From Ascoidea tarda (nom. inval.) (taxonomy: Eukaryota; Ascomycota; Saccharomycetes; Ascoideales; Ascoideaceae): a DNA stretch of 40,018 nucleotides. The stretch covers positions 1 through 40,018 of the forward strand of contig JAKTTS010000084.1 in NCBI GenBank assembly GCA_030560485.1. The letters are read 5' to 3'. How positions within the stretch are numbered: position 1 is the first letter of the stretch; each line of letters begins with the position of its first letter. Position numbers and translations under genes: made by a program. The notes beneath the pieces were generated by a model. The model searched no databases and had not been told where the DNA came from. It saw only the letters and a program-made list of their open reading frames with translations. Of the stretch, positions 1 through 11,036 are shown piece by piece.

Positions 1-49
<49 letters not shown>
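1..49. repeat. TTA trinucleotide microsatellite at the left edge
   Basis: About sixteen TTA/ATT units open the window. Read on the minus strand they are AAT codons, so the repeat encodes poly-Asn within the partial protein and probably continues to the left. Similar interrupted units follow to about 95. Confidence 0.9.
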
Positions 50-2938
50 GTTATTTTTTTTATTACTTTTGTTATTACTATTATTATTATTATTGTTTTT
101 ATTATAAAAGGTGTTTCTATTATAGTCAAAATTCCCGTTTTTTTGCCTTTTTGTTTGATTGAATGGGTTTGCAATAGGCAATTTTCTTTTTGGCATAAAC
201 AAAGTCGAATATTTGCTTTTAGATAAATCAATATTTGGCTGAAAAGGCACAGGAATTTTATTTAATGGACCAAATGGAAGGTTTTCTACAGTTACGTCCT
301 TGAACTGTGAAACACTTGAGGGCTGATAATTTATACAATATGCATTTAAAAATGATTTTGAGTAGATATCTTTGAGCAGTTTGTTTTCTTCATTAGAAAA
401 CTCACCATAATGATCTCCAAAAAACACTGGAAAGTTACGAAACGAAACTTTTTTTGGATTTGTTTCTCCCAGCGAGTTTTTTTTAGTTTTAAGTGCTGAT
501 TTTATCTTGCTCATATCAAAAATAGGACCAGTTTTAGTTGCTTTAATTGGAAATTTGTTAATTTCATCAAGAACTCTTTTATCATTTGATTCCAAATTTT
601 GTTTTTCCGTAATTTTACCTATATCTTGATTTATCATTGGATTTTGATTGATGAAATTTGGTTTTATTCTTTTTCTATATTGTTGTAGAGATATCTGTGA
701 CGAATTTTTTCTAGTTTTACTCCCGTCTAATATCGATTGGTTATTATTTTGATTTATTGTTTCTAAATTTTCTTTTTCTTTTTCTTTCTCTTTGCCGTTA
801 TCCTTTTCTTGCTTTTGTTCCTTCTGAGACGATTTTTCATTTAAATTATCTGCCATATTTTTAAAATTTTCAGACAACATAATTTCTTGCTTTTTGTTTT
901 CTAATATATCTGTTTTCTTCATTTGAATATTTAAATCTTTATATACTAAAATTCCATCATTGAGACTATCCTTCTTGCTTTCAACTATATCATGGGGTTC
1001 ACCTTCATCTTGTAGTTCATCATTGTTGTGTAGTTCGTTATAATTTTCCACCATATCTATATCATCAATATCGCCTTGAATTTTTTCGACCAGGTTCTCA
1101 AACTCTTGAGATAAATGTAATTCTTCTTGAATATCTTCAGAAAATCTGTCATCCAGTTCAATGTTTGAAATTCTCCTTAAAGTAATTGCTTCATCCATAT
1201 ACTCTTTTTTTCTTAATGTATCAAATTCCCTTTTGTGTTCTGGAGACATTTGCATCTTTTTAAATAAGCCTTCATCATCATTTTTATTTTTGTTTTCATT
1301 TTCAATTTCATTTTCAATTCCCATTTCATTTTGATTTTGATTTTGATCTTTATGTTCATTTCCATTTTGATCTCTGTTTTCATTTGTATTTCTGTTTTCA
1401 TTTGTATTTCTGTTTTCATTTGTATCTTCGTTTTCAATTTCAATTTCATTAGTTTGATTCTTCTCGCTATATTTGGTTTCAATATTATTTAATCTTGAAT
1501 TGTTTTCAATTTGGTTAATACAGTCCAGTTTTTTGTCTTCAGAACTATCTTTTCTAAAGTCATTTTTAGTTGGAATTGGAATGCTAGCAGTCTCATCAAT
1601 GGGTAAATTTTGATCAGCATGTGCTTGTGAAATCACGTCGATGAGCAACAAGTTTTGTTGTTGTTGTTGTTGTTGTTCATTTACTTTATCATTTTCAGGG
1701 TTTTGACCATTATCTTTACTCAATTCAACACTATTTTCAATGGGCTCAGTTTTTTTTCGATCAATTATTTTGTTATTATGTATTATTTCTTTTTCATTTT
1801 TTTCATCAAAGGGTTGATCAATTTCAATCTGTTGAATCTCTTGAGTCTGTTGATTTTGTGATTCCACTTGGACATTTTTGGATTCTAATTCTGGTTTTTG
1901 CGTTGCTAAATTTTCTTCTTGAATTTTAGTATTCTCAGAACATAGATCGGAACTGTTTGTGTTTGAGTTATCAATCAGATCATCATCTTTCAAAGTGGTA
2001 TCGGATTGAAATTCAAGATCTTTTATATTTTTTCCCAAATTTTTGGTTGTTGTGTCTTTTTGATCTGTCTTAAAATCATTGTGAATCGATTCATTTTCTT
2101 CTCTGTCTTCTGTATTACTTTTGAGGCTTTCTTTTTTTTCTTCGTTAGTTTTGTTATTCTGATTATCTTTATCTTTACTTTTTGTATTCTGATTATTATT
2201 ATTATCAATTTTATTATTCTGATCATTAACATTTTGAGTCTCATTATTCTGATTATTATCATCTTCACTATCTTTATCACCTGTATTGTTTAAACTTTTA
2301 TTCTCAGGTTCAATTTCCATTTTAGCAACTGTTTGTTTGTTATTTAGAATCATTTCACTGATGGAATCATTAGAAGGATTAAGGAAAATTAATAATCTTT
2401 CGACTAAAGAGATATCATAATTTTGATTGTAATTGAATAGAAAATTGTTTTTGTTATAGATCTGACATCTTTTAGTATATAAACCATTTATTGAAGCACA
2501 ATATTTTAAATTATCTTTATAACTATCACTGTCACTAATATTGAGTAAATCACTGTTATCAATTTTCTCGTCAATATTATCTGCCAAAAAATTAGAAATT
2601 TGATTTTGAACAATTACTTGCTCATTTTCATCTGGTGGATTTGGGACCATGGTTATCAAGTCTACATCTAAACTCAACATTGTCAGTAATTCATCAGAAT
2701 CATCAGATTCGCTAGTGTCGCTTTCATGTTTATATCTATTGAGACCCACATCTTGGTGTGGCATCAATTCTTTGTCTTTAGGGAGCTCATGGGCAGAAAT
2801 GTCTATTACTTCGTCGTCGCTCGAATGGTTGTCTTCGTCTTCACTGCTATCATCAACCACAATCACTTCGTCTTCAAAGCTGGGGTCGTAGTAGGTACTG
2901 ATCTGCGATATGCCTTGATCCATCGCAAGCGTAGCCAT
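1..2938 (-). CDS. Large acidic Asn-rich protein with N-terminal SUMO-interaction-like motifs (partial, C-terminus beyond left edge)
   Basis: The minus strand is open from the ATG at 2938 to the left edge, about 979 codons. An in-frame TGA upstream with no intervening ATG fixes the start. Residues 25-36 (VIVV then DDSSEDED) and 44-48 (VIDIS) look like SUMO-interacting motifs: a short hydrophobic core beside acidic and Ser residues. The middle is low complexity: Asn/Asp/Glu/Lys-rich, a run of seven Gln near 1657-1677, and three copies of an 18-base NTNENR repeat near 1372-1427. Near the left end it becomes more ordered, with KKVSFRNF around residue 830 (KVSF fits the RVxF PP1-docking pattern) and a basic KRKLP...TKRQK stretch that could be a nuclear signal. 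It then enters a poly-Asn run at the edge. I do not recognise the family. A nuclear SUMO-linked protein is an inference from motifs only. Confidence 0.85.
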
Positions 2939-3430
2939 ATCTCCAACAGCTCTGAATCCAATTGCTGATTGATATCAAACATCAAGCATCAAAGAAAGCT
3001 CTACTCAAGTATTTTTGAACCAGCAAAAAGGGACGAGATTGGGACAGGTACTGCTCTGTCCCAACTTTCCAACCTCCAACTGCAACCCTCACAATTCAAC
3101 CCCCTTTGCAGACCCCATTATTGGACCCCTCAAAGCCTATTTCGGATTTTGGCTTTGACCTAGTTCAGGCCCTGAATTGGAGTGTGTAGGTAAAATCTTT
3201 CTGGAGCCAACTCTGATAATATTCTGTTAATGATAACGAGCTAGGGCAGCTGTGTTGAGTGAATTGGGAAATGCCAGTGAATCATCGTCCTCCTCTTATC
3301 TGCTGGAGTTAATCATATATATTTGCAATGGATTAAATAGGAGGATTTTATCGTTTTTTGTTCTCTTAGTTTATACCAGAAACAAATTTGGCACAGATCA
3401 GATAACTTTGCAACCAAGGTGGTCACAGCC
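2939..3430. promoter_or_regulatory. Divergent promoter between the SIM-like protein gene and the F-box gene
   Basis: This 492-base spacer separates two head-to-head genes, so it must hold both promoters. It contains a perfect inverted repeat, TTGGGACAG / CTGTCCCAA, at 3039-3047 and 3056-3064 with an 8-base spacer. No credible ORF with an ATG start was seen. Confidence 0.6.
3039..3064. promoter_or_regulatory. Perfect 9-bp inverted repeat, operator-like
   Basis: The arms TTGGGACAG (3039-3047) and CTGTCCCAA (3056-3064) match exactly around an 8-base spacer. It lies about 100 bases from the leftward ATG and 370 from the rightward one. A dimeric binding site is an inference from symmetry. Confidence 0.45.
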
Positions 3431-5201
3431 ATGATGCAAATTACAAGATTGCCCAAAGAAATCATTGAACACATCTTTGAAAACTTGAGCACTAAAGATT
3501 TGGTGAGCTGCTCAATTGCCAACAAGCTTTTCAGTCTCTATTCTTTGTCAAAACTATATCGAAATATCTTGGTGGTCACCAACTCAGCTTATATTATTGA
3601 CCAAGATGGCACAGATGGCGCAGATGCCTCTGAATGGACTTTTTTGAGGTACAGGAACTTGGTTAAATTTATTGCTGTGGTTTTAGACCCCAACAGCACC
3701 ACACATCAGATTTTACCATTAAAAGATGCAATTTCCAATATCAGAATTATGTACGATAACAGCCAGTTCAATATCTTGATAAATGAATCCTTGAATATCA
3801 GTGAAAAAAACTACAGCAACGCCAGTGGTCATTATAACAGTGTTATCAACGAGCCAAATCATGGCAGCATTGTCAGTGATTCTGACAGTGATGACAGCAA
3901 TGATGAAAGTGGTGATAACAATGATGAAATTGATAACACATTGTATGGTGATAACAATGATGAATTCTTTCATGACACTATTCAAAATGAAGAGATAACT
4001 TTAAGTGATAATAGTCTTAAGGAAAGTTCAAACTTTTTTTCATATCACGATTTAAACGATCTCTTGTATTCATTTTCTTTAAATAACTCCTCAGTATCAC
4101 AGCCTGATTCAATGATCTCTCACAGTAAAAACTATGACATCAATTTTCTAAATTTACTATCAAACCTAAACAATCTACACTCAATCAATATCGTTCAACC
4201 AACCCATGTTTCTCATAATTATAGTGTTTATAATCACAACTACAATATTCTATCATTTTATAACAATATATCAAAATCAATCAACTTGAATTCAAAAAAC
4301 ATTTTAAATTACTGGAGATTTAATTTTTCACTTTTCAGTAATTTCAATTCGATTATAAGTTTTAAGAATTTGAAAAAACTAGACTTGTTGTTAGATGATA
4401 TAATATCCATCAATAATAATACGCTTATCAATTTTGACAATTTTGACAATAACAATAACTATAATAAATACGATAGCATGATTATAAATATAAATACATT
4501 GAAATTATTTTCACATATTGAAACATTAAACATTAGATCAACTAATATCAATTCATTCTTTGATTTTCTTAAAAAACTATACCTTTTTGAAAACGACACT
4601 TGCTTACCTATTTTTGCAAACTTATCGTCTCTTAGTTTTAGTTTAATCATACAAAATTTGTATTTTAATTGTTCTAATCCAGATGGTATGAATGAAACCC
4701 CAAATGGAAAAGACTTTTTAAGATATTTTAATAAGGCCTTTAATATCAATCAATTAGTACAATTGGAAATGAATTTGGGCTGTAACTGTCCTAACAATCA
4801 GTATTGTAATAAATGTATAAATAAATTTTTAAATGATTTATTCCCCAAGAAATGTGAGAAATTAAAAAAGTTATCAATAACCAGAATATTCCTTTCTAAA
4901 TCTATTATCCAAGATAATAATAACTTTAATATTAACAGTACCAACGATGAACTAAATAATAACCTAAACGTTAATCCAAATACAAATCAAGCGGAAAATA
5001 ACAGCAACGATAACGATAGTAACAATAATAATGACAATGATAACTATTTTGAATTTTTAAACAATATCAATAAAATTTTGGGATATTTTCAAAATTTAAA
5101 TTATCTCTATTTGGATCTATTTAATAACGAATTTATTAAAAATTCTAAAAATGATTTTACAAATAAACTAACAGATTATTTAAACAAATTGAAATTTAAC
5201 A

Positions 5202-5239
<38 letters not shown>

Positions 5240-6232
5240 AATAATAATAATAATGATGATAATGGTAATAATGGTGATGAATTGCCTTGGGATTTTGAAT
5301 ATAAACAAGTTTTAATGAAGATTTATAATATTAAAACATTTAAATTTAATAAAGAAGGAAAAAGCGAAATCAATTATGAAGAATATGTTAACGATTTTTT
5401 TATAAAGGGCTATAACAAATTATCATACACTTTTTTTTCAAAATTAAGAAAAAATTGTTCACAGTTGAAAACATTAATAATACCAAATTTATTTAATAAC
5501 TTTTTAATTAATATGATTAATTATAATAACTTCAACGAATTTCATGAGAATAAAGGGTATGATCCATTGTTAAAATTTTTAGATAATTGCAATTGCGAGA
5601 AATGCAAATATATCAAGAAAAAATTAAAAATTTTAACCATCTACTACAATGAATTTGGTGGAGGGTATACAAATTATAAGAATTATAAGAATTATAAAGA
5701 ATTGATTAATTATTTGATTAACGATATCATGGACAATTATTCATTAATTAGTTTTAAGAATATTGACGAAATAAATGAAGAGATCAATAATGAAAATTAT
5801 TTTAATAGAGAAAATGAAATCAGCTTTAAATTATCTAGTAATAATAATAATTTAAACTTCATTAAGGAAAATTGTTTAAACTTGTATAATTATAAATTTA
5901 ATTATCGATCAGAGAATATCAAAGAGCATATTTATTCATACCAGTTTTTAAACCAGGATAATTTGATTCGGAATGAAATCAAAAAGATTAACGGAGGAAA
6001 CAGTTTTAATGAATTTAATGAAAATATAATTAAAGAAAGAAATAATAATGAGGATTTTTTAATAATTAAAGGGAATGAGTTTAACTGTTTCATTGAATTG
6101 ATTAATCATTGTTTTGAACCGATTTTGAGGTTTATTTTTAATTTTTCTAGTTTAAAACAGGTATATTTTAATGGGTTTTTATTTGAGTTGAGGAATAATG
6201 AAATTGTATCGAACTATTCTAAATTTTTTTAA
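3431..6232 (+). CDS. F-box protein with leucine-rich-repeat-like body
   Basis: This 933-residue protein starts at the first ATG in frame (a second follows at once); codons upstream of 3431 are open but lack an ATG. Residues ~4-46 (ITRLPKEIIEHIFENLSTKD and on) form an F-box, the Skp1-binding module of SCF ubiquitin ligases. The rest is Leu/Asn-rich with recurring short leucine-spaced stretches suggestive of divergent leucine-rich repeats. Two Cys clusters stand out: C451-N-C453 then C459 and C462, and C720-N-C722 then C725. There is an acidic Ser/Asp region near residues 150-190 and a run of twelve Asp then five Asn coded at 5204-5254. The likely role is substrate receptor of an SCF complex. 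The substrate cannot be read from sequence, and no one-to-one baker's-yeast orthologue is evident to me. Confidence 0.85.
5204..5254 (+). repeat. (GAT)12(AAT)5 trinucleotide repeat inside the F-box gene
   Basis: Twelve perfect GAT units are followed by five AAT units, in frame as poly-Asp then poly-Asn. A repeat of this kind is likely length-variable between strains. Confidence 0.9.
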
Positions 6233-7460
6233 ATTTTTCAAGATACTTTTATAGATTTACAGAGTTTATTTCTTTTATTTCTTTAAGTTATGCTATATTT
6301 GCTTTTATATTTTATATGTTATTTTTTAATTTTTATTTGTTTTAATTTCAAGAGTTTTGCAGTTGAATTAAGCCTTCTTGTAGAAATAATAAGCATTTTG
6401 TACCAATGACCCAATACGAAAAGTCTTTCTTATTCGTATAGCATTTTCAACTAACGCATTGTTCATGCATGTGTCCGCACATGTTCATGCATTCCTGAAC
6501 TCACCTTAAAAGTTCCAAAGACAATGCTGGAATTGCGCAGAAACTGTGTAGGAATTCGAGACTGTAAGACTCCTTTAAGCGGGTACTAAAACTGAAAACT
6601 CTATTGTTTCTGTTGTTTCTTTTACCAAAAAAACCAATCCTCACCAAAAGGAGTTTGTGTGAAAGTTGTCAGTTTTAAGGGATTGAATCAAGTATCGGAG
6701 AGTGAAATGTTGCTAAAATTGTTTAGATATTAGCACTTGTGCTATTAGCTGCTGGTTGAAGAAGAAAAGCAGAAACACCAGACACGATCAGCAAGAGGCA
6801 GTATTTCTCCTTCAAACATTGTGCAGTAACTGAAGATTCTCATCTCCAGCATCCAGTTTGAAGAAACCTTCATTTTCTCTCGAAGAACAAGGCTTTTCAA
6901 AGCAAAAAGCTTAGTATCCCCAAGCAGGAACAGAATAAAAAACAAAAAGAAAAACTGCAATTGTGAAAAGCCAGAAATAGGGATTTCTCCATTTTTTGCT
7001 GAAAAAAGTAGACTCTGCAGAAGATGGAAGCATTGGAAGGGAGCAACACCTTTTCAATGCTGTTCCCCGTTGTTTCTGCTGCTTCTGCTTCTTTCCCTTC
7101 TCGCTCTTCTGATTCTTTTTCTTCTCTCTGTCTGAAACTGCCCAGGCCAGCACAACGTGGCGTAGATCAACAAAACGTGGGTTGGAGGAAAGGTGGGTTG
7201 CCCGGCCCGCCAAAATGGCGTATCGTGTGCGGTAAACTCACAGCCGGGTGATGGTGTCTCAACAGAGGTTTTCTTACAGAAATTATTAACATTGAGATGG
7301 CTTTGCTGGGAGGACAATGTTGATATAAAAACCATCTCATATCTTGTTGTTTTTTTTGCTTTGATATTCTATCTCGAGTGTATGTATAATTTGCTTTTCT
7401 TGGTTCCACCTTTATTTTTCCCAGCTTCTTCTTTATCTGTTTTCACTTCCTCTCTTCAAA
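6233..7460. other. 1.2-kb spacer with GC-rich promoter island
   Basis: The left half is AT-rich and carries direct repeats of GTTCATGCAT at 6461-6470 and 6483-6492 flanking a CATGTG/CACATG hairpin. CCAAT cores lie near 6398, 6407 and 6630. About 6960-7260 is clearly GC-richer than its surroundings, with the 13-base palindrome CGCCA-AAA-TGGCG at 7208-7220. A TATAAAA box lies at 7324-7330, about 130 bases before the next ATG. Short ORFs on both strands here overlap one another and look like by-products of the raised GC content. Confidence 0.55.
7324..7330 (+). promoter_or_regulatory. TATA box of the membrane-protein gene
   Basis: TATAAAA lies 131 bases upstream of the ATG at 7461, a usual distance in budding yeasts, and is followed by a pyrimidine-rich stretch where initiation is likely. 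Confidence 0.5.
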
Positions 7461-8774
7461 ATGCTATTTTTGAATTATCTTAAATTGTTTGATTTTGATT
7501 ACTCCAAAAGGCTCGCTGATCTAACCTTAAAGGAAAAGAGAATATCCAAAAGGATCACCAAGATCTCTAAAAATTTAGAGCCAAATTTGCTAGCAATATT
7601 TCTAATAAATCTCTTTGCAATCATATTTATTCAACTCATTTTATTCTACAATATTGGCAACTCAAATAAATTCAATAATCAAATCATCTCTTATCAGGAA
7701 TTTTTAGAATCTTCCGTTGACAATGAGATCATCGATTATGAAGACAATTATAATGACAATTATGACTATAACCACGATGAAAGCTATGAAACCAACTATG
7801 AGACTAGCATTGATTTAACTTTTAATAAAAATTTAGAAATTTACGAAAATTTGAAATCAATAATTTTTAAAATTAATGAAATCATTAAACTAAATGATAT
7901 TATCTTTAAATCCATTAATATCTTTCTAAAATTTATTAAATTTTATTTTTTTTTGATTTTTTTGGTTAAACTCTCAGTTATAATAAAAGAATTGAATAAA
8001 AATGACAATGATAATAATTGTGGAACTAATGATGACGAAAAATTTCTTGATCCAACTTCTAATTTCGAAAGTTCCAACAATATTAACACTAACAATATTT
8101 GTGGGAAAAGCTTGATATTGAAACTATTCATACGATTTTTAAAAACTTTAATAATAATTGAGTTGTTAATATTATTCAACAATATCTTTGAATATTATCA
8201 TTACAATTCAACCGGTTTAATCTATTTCATAAATAACTCAAATCTTATAAATTCAAATGATATAAATAACAGCACTGATGATAATAATCCCAACAATAGC
8301 TTATTTCAAAATAAATTCATTAAACTTAAATTTACTAATAATTTCAATTACGATACAAGTTTGACTGGTATTATCAACATCAACGATATCAGTGATATAA
8401 ATAGAGATATAATATCTGAAATAATATGTTCAATCGATGAATCAAATGCAGATTTAGAATTCTATTCTTTATTATTAAATCTTCAACTGATATTATTTAA
8501 TTTTTTTGACACCTTTTACTTCAATTTAAAAAAATTCACCAATTTCACCAATTTATTTGCTTATTTTAAAAATACTTTTTCAGATTTTGAGCTATTAAAT
8601 TTAATTAATCTCTCATTCAGTATTACCACTTTTAGTAATAGCAATGTTCATTATACAAAAATCTCCAAATTTGAACTCTTTTTCAATATCCTATATAAAT
8701 ATTTCGACTTTGTTGATGTATTTATTGTTATGTTTTTAACGATTTCCTTTTTCTTAAATATATTAATCAACTAA
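7461..8774 (+). CDS. Multi-pass membrane protein of unknown function
   Basis: This 437-residue ORF has an ATG start about 130 bases after a TATA box. After a basic N-terminal segment (KRLADLTLKEKRISKRITKISKN) come hydrophobic stretches at roughly residues 43-66, 150-175, 220-245 and 415-437, the last at the extreme C-terminus. Between the first two lies an Asp/Tyr/Asn-rich acidic segment (about residues 88-118); other loops are Asn-rich. The organisation suggests an endomembrane protein with about four helices. I do not recognise the family and would not assign a function. It converges with ERG4. Confidence 0.75.
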   Translation: MLFLNYLKLFDFDYSKRLADLTLKEKRISKRITKISKNLEPNLLAIFLINLFAIIFIQLILFYNIGNSNKFNNQIISYQEFLESSVDNEIIDYEDNYNDNYDYNHDESYETNYETSIDLTFNKNLEIYENLKSIIFKINEIIKLNDIIFKSINIFLKFIKFYFFLIFLVKLSVIIKELNKNDNDNNCGTNDDEKFLDPTSNFESSNNINTNNICGKSLILKLFIRFLKTLIIIELLILFNNIFEYYHYNSTGLIYFINNSNLINSNDINNSTDDNNPNNSLFQNKFIKLKFTNNFNYDTSLTGIININDISDINRDIISEIICSIDESNADLEFYSLLLNLQLILFNFFDTFYFNLKKFTNFTNLFAYFKNTFSDFELLNLINLSFSITTFSNSNVHYTKISKFELFFNILYKYFDFVDVFIVMFLTISFFLNILIN

Positions 8775-9260
8775 AGAAGCTAGCTGACTTGCTGTTCTTT
8801 ATTCCTCTTTTTACTTTACGCTTTTTCTTAAAGTTGTTTAGATTGTTTTTATACTTAAAATCAAAGATTCCTGTTTTATTGTTTGTTTAATATTGATCTT
8901 TGTTTTAAAGGTTTCTGTTTTATTTTCATTGTCTATTCGCTTTTTACTATAAGTTATAAAACATTCAATTTATAATTTATAGCTATTTTTTTGCCACAAT
9001 CTTAGAAATAAACACTACTAATAAATAATTAAATAATCTTAAGATCGTAGTTTTTCTTTTTCTTTTTTTTTTCTCTTGCTTTTTTTCAAAATATAAAGTA
9101 ATTGGAAATTCAAAAAGGAATATTTATTATGAAAGAATTGCTATTTAAACCCTGCGAGAAAAGAAAAAAATATATAATCATATTATCGAAAGATATTAAA
9201 TTGGTCTAGGTTGTTATCATTAATAGACATAATTTCTATATTCGAAATTCATATCACTGA
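8775..9260. other. Convergent 3' spacer
   Basis: This AT-rich spacer lies between the 3' ends of the membrane-protein gene and ERG4. It should hold both polyadenylation regions. Nothing else was seen. Confidence 0.5.
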
Positions 9261-10715
9261 TTAAAACACATAAGGAATAAAACGGTAAGGAATTTCTTTA
9301 CAATAAAGCTTCCAATCTTTTTTGTATTTTTTGGCACATTTTCTTTCATCTCTAATTGTTCTGTGGATTAAAACAATAAAATAAAATATTGGAAAAAAAT
9401 AAATAAATATCGATGAAAACCCACAAGTTAAACTCCATGATAAAGATTGAATCCAATCTGCCGTGTAATGGATTTTTCTGGCATATTTGACCCAACCATC
9501 TGTTAATAATGTTGAACCGTTTTCACATTTAATATATTTGGGATTTTCAAGAACTTGATAAGGTAAAAATGGGAACGTTTTTCTGATCACTAAATCTCCA
9601 GCAATTTGTTTTCTAAAAGTATTCTTTTGACCATTTGCCGTGTCGAAAAAGTAGTAAGATGTCACCAAAAGTAGGAAACAAAAAACATTGTAATAATTTG
9701 ACCAGTTGTATTCTTTGGGATCATGATAAGTCAAGAACAATGTGGTTTGGCAATAGGTGAATGGAACACCGGCAATATTCCAGAATATTAACATGAATCC
9801 AAATTTTTCATACGCCATATCCCAAGTTGGAACAATTAATTCTTCACCTTTAGAACAACCATTTGCATAAAGAAAATGTGCAAATAATAGAATAAGAATT
9901 TGAATAGAAACATAACCGTATTCATTATATTGTTTAAAACATGCTCCCAATGTCAAGAAAAACAAAATGAACCATGGTAATCTTACTTCAAAAAACATTT
10001 TCAAGTCTAAAATACCGATTCTTGGGTTTAATGGTGCACCCATAAAGAAATCGTAAAGATGGTTACCTGTCATTCTATGATAGTCACCAGAATAGAAAAT
10101 TGTGAATAAATACAAACTAATTGAGAAAACAAAACCCGAAATAATAGCTGTAGTCATCAACTTTCCAAAGATTTCAATAATTGTATACAATTTAAACATG
10201 CCAGTGAAATGTAAAACTAAAGCAATGGCAATTGAGAGATAAAACGAAAAGACTGCATTGCAAAAATAGTCCAACTGTTTATTGTTTAAATGCTTCAATG
10301 GTTGACCTTTGGTCCAAAAACCTGGCAAAGTATAATAAAATGCTCCCTGTGTGAATACAAATGTTAAGAATATTCTCCAGGTTCTAAAATCTGGAAGAGC
10401 GTTGGGAATAAACAAATCGAAATATAAATGTTTGAGAAATTGGGGAAAGGTTTCGTCTTTAGCTGGCCATGCTGGTGAACCTTTATAAAAATCAGCAGAG
10501 ATCCACATATACCACATTAATAATGGAAAGCCGATACACATTGCAATCAGACCAGCAGGACCACCAAACTCATAATCAACATCTTTCTTAGCTAAATACC
10601 TAGATTGAAGAGGCGGTTGTAAAGTGTTTTGAGCTTGTGGAGCCAGGCTTTGTTGTACATGACGAGCATCAGTCAGATAGCTTATGAGTGGAGTATTTTC
10701 AGAATTTTGAGCCAT
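9261..10715 (-). CDS. ERG4: Delta(24(24(1)))-sterol reductase (C-24(28) reductase)
   Basis: This 484-residue protein is close to the usual length (473 in S. cerevisiae). Erg4 catalyses the last ergosterol step, NADPH-dependent reduction of the C24(28) double bond, in the ER membrane. Diagnostic segments in order are [21 protein letters not shown] near residue 48, [20 protein letters not shown] mid-protein, [45 protein letters not shown], then [14 protein letters not shown] from about residue 408 and the terminal YRFIPYVF. Several hydrophobic segments fit a multi-pass ER enzyme. The start is the first ATG, and the N-terminal 45 residues are poorly conserved. The upstream spacer has a cluster of CTCGT units resembling sterol regulatory elements. 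Confidence 0.97.
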   Translation of the reverse strand: MAQNSENTPLISYLTDARHVQQSLAPQAQNTLQPPLQSRYLAKKDVDYEFGGPAGLIAMCIGFPLLMWYMWISADFYKGSPAWPAKDETFPQFLKHLYFDLFIPNALPDFRTWRIFLTFVFTQGAFYYTLPGFWTKGQPLKHLNNKQLDYFCNAVFSFYLSIAIALVLHFTGMFKLYTIIEIFGKLMTTAIISGFVFSISLYLFTIFYSGDYHRMTGNHLYDFFMGAPLNPRIGILDLKMFFEVRLPWFILFFLTLGACFKQYNEYGYVSIQILILLFAHFLYANGCSKGEELIVPTWDMAYEKFGFMLIFWNIAGVPFTYCQTTLFLTYHDPKEYNWSNYYNVFCFLLLVTSYYFFDTANGQKNTFRKQIAGDLVIRKTFPFLPYQVLENPKYIKCENGSTLLTDGWVKYARKIHYTADWIQSLSWSLTCGFSSIFIYFFPIFYFIVLIHRTIRDERKCAKKYKKDWKLYCKEIPYRFIPYVF

Positions 10716-10859
10716 TATCAGTGCTTATATCAAAAGATAATCAAGAGCAAACAAAAGGCCACACCAATGATAGAACGTAGAAATGGAAAAATATGTTGAT
10801 ACCTTCAGCTTTTATTCAGTGATGTTTGGAATGAACAAGAAAGTGCTGGCTGTGAGGGA

Positions 10860-10894
10860 ACGAGGCTCGAAACGAGCGTTACGAGAGTTACGAG
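10860..10894 (-). promoter_or_regulatory. Candidate sterol-response array (four CTCGT units)
   Basis: In ERG4 orientation there are four CTCGT units spaced 9, 9 and 12 bases apart; two extend to CTCGTAAC. The yeast Upc2/Ecm22 sterol regulatory element is CTCGTATAAGC with core TCGTATA, so the match covers the first six bases at two units. The array lies 145-180 bases upstream of the ERG4 ATG. The binding factor is inferred, not shown. Confidence 0.35.
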
Positions 10895-11036
10895 CGCAAA
10901 AGCATGCTTGATCGGGCAGTATGTTTCTCGTTCAGTCTTGCCTAAATGGTAGGGGCCCTCTCGTGTTCTCTTTTGGAAACCTTGTTTTTGTGTACAATTT
11001 TGTGTACAAATAGCAAATTTTCAACTTCTCTATAGC

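Noticed and set aside
7024-7251. 75-codon plus-strand ORF with an ATG in the GC island before the membrane-protein gene, and antisense ORFs across it
   Set aside because: Opposite-strand ORFs of similar length overlap it, composition follows the local GC rise, and no family resemblance was seen. An upstream ORF in a long leader remains possible.
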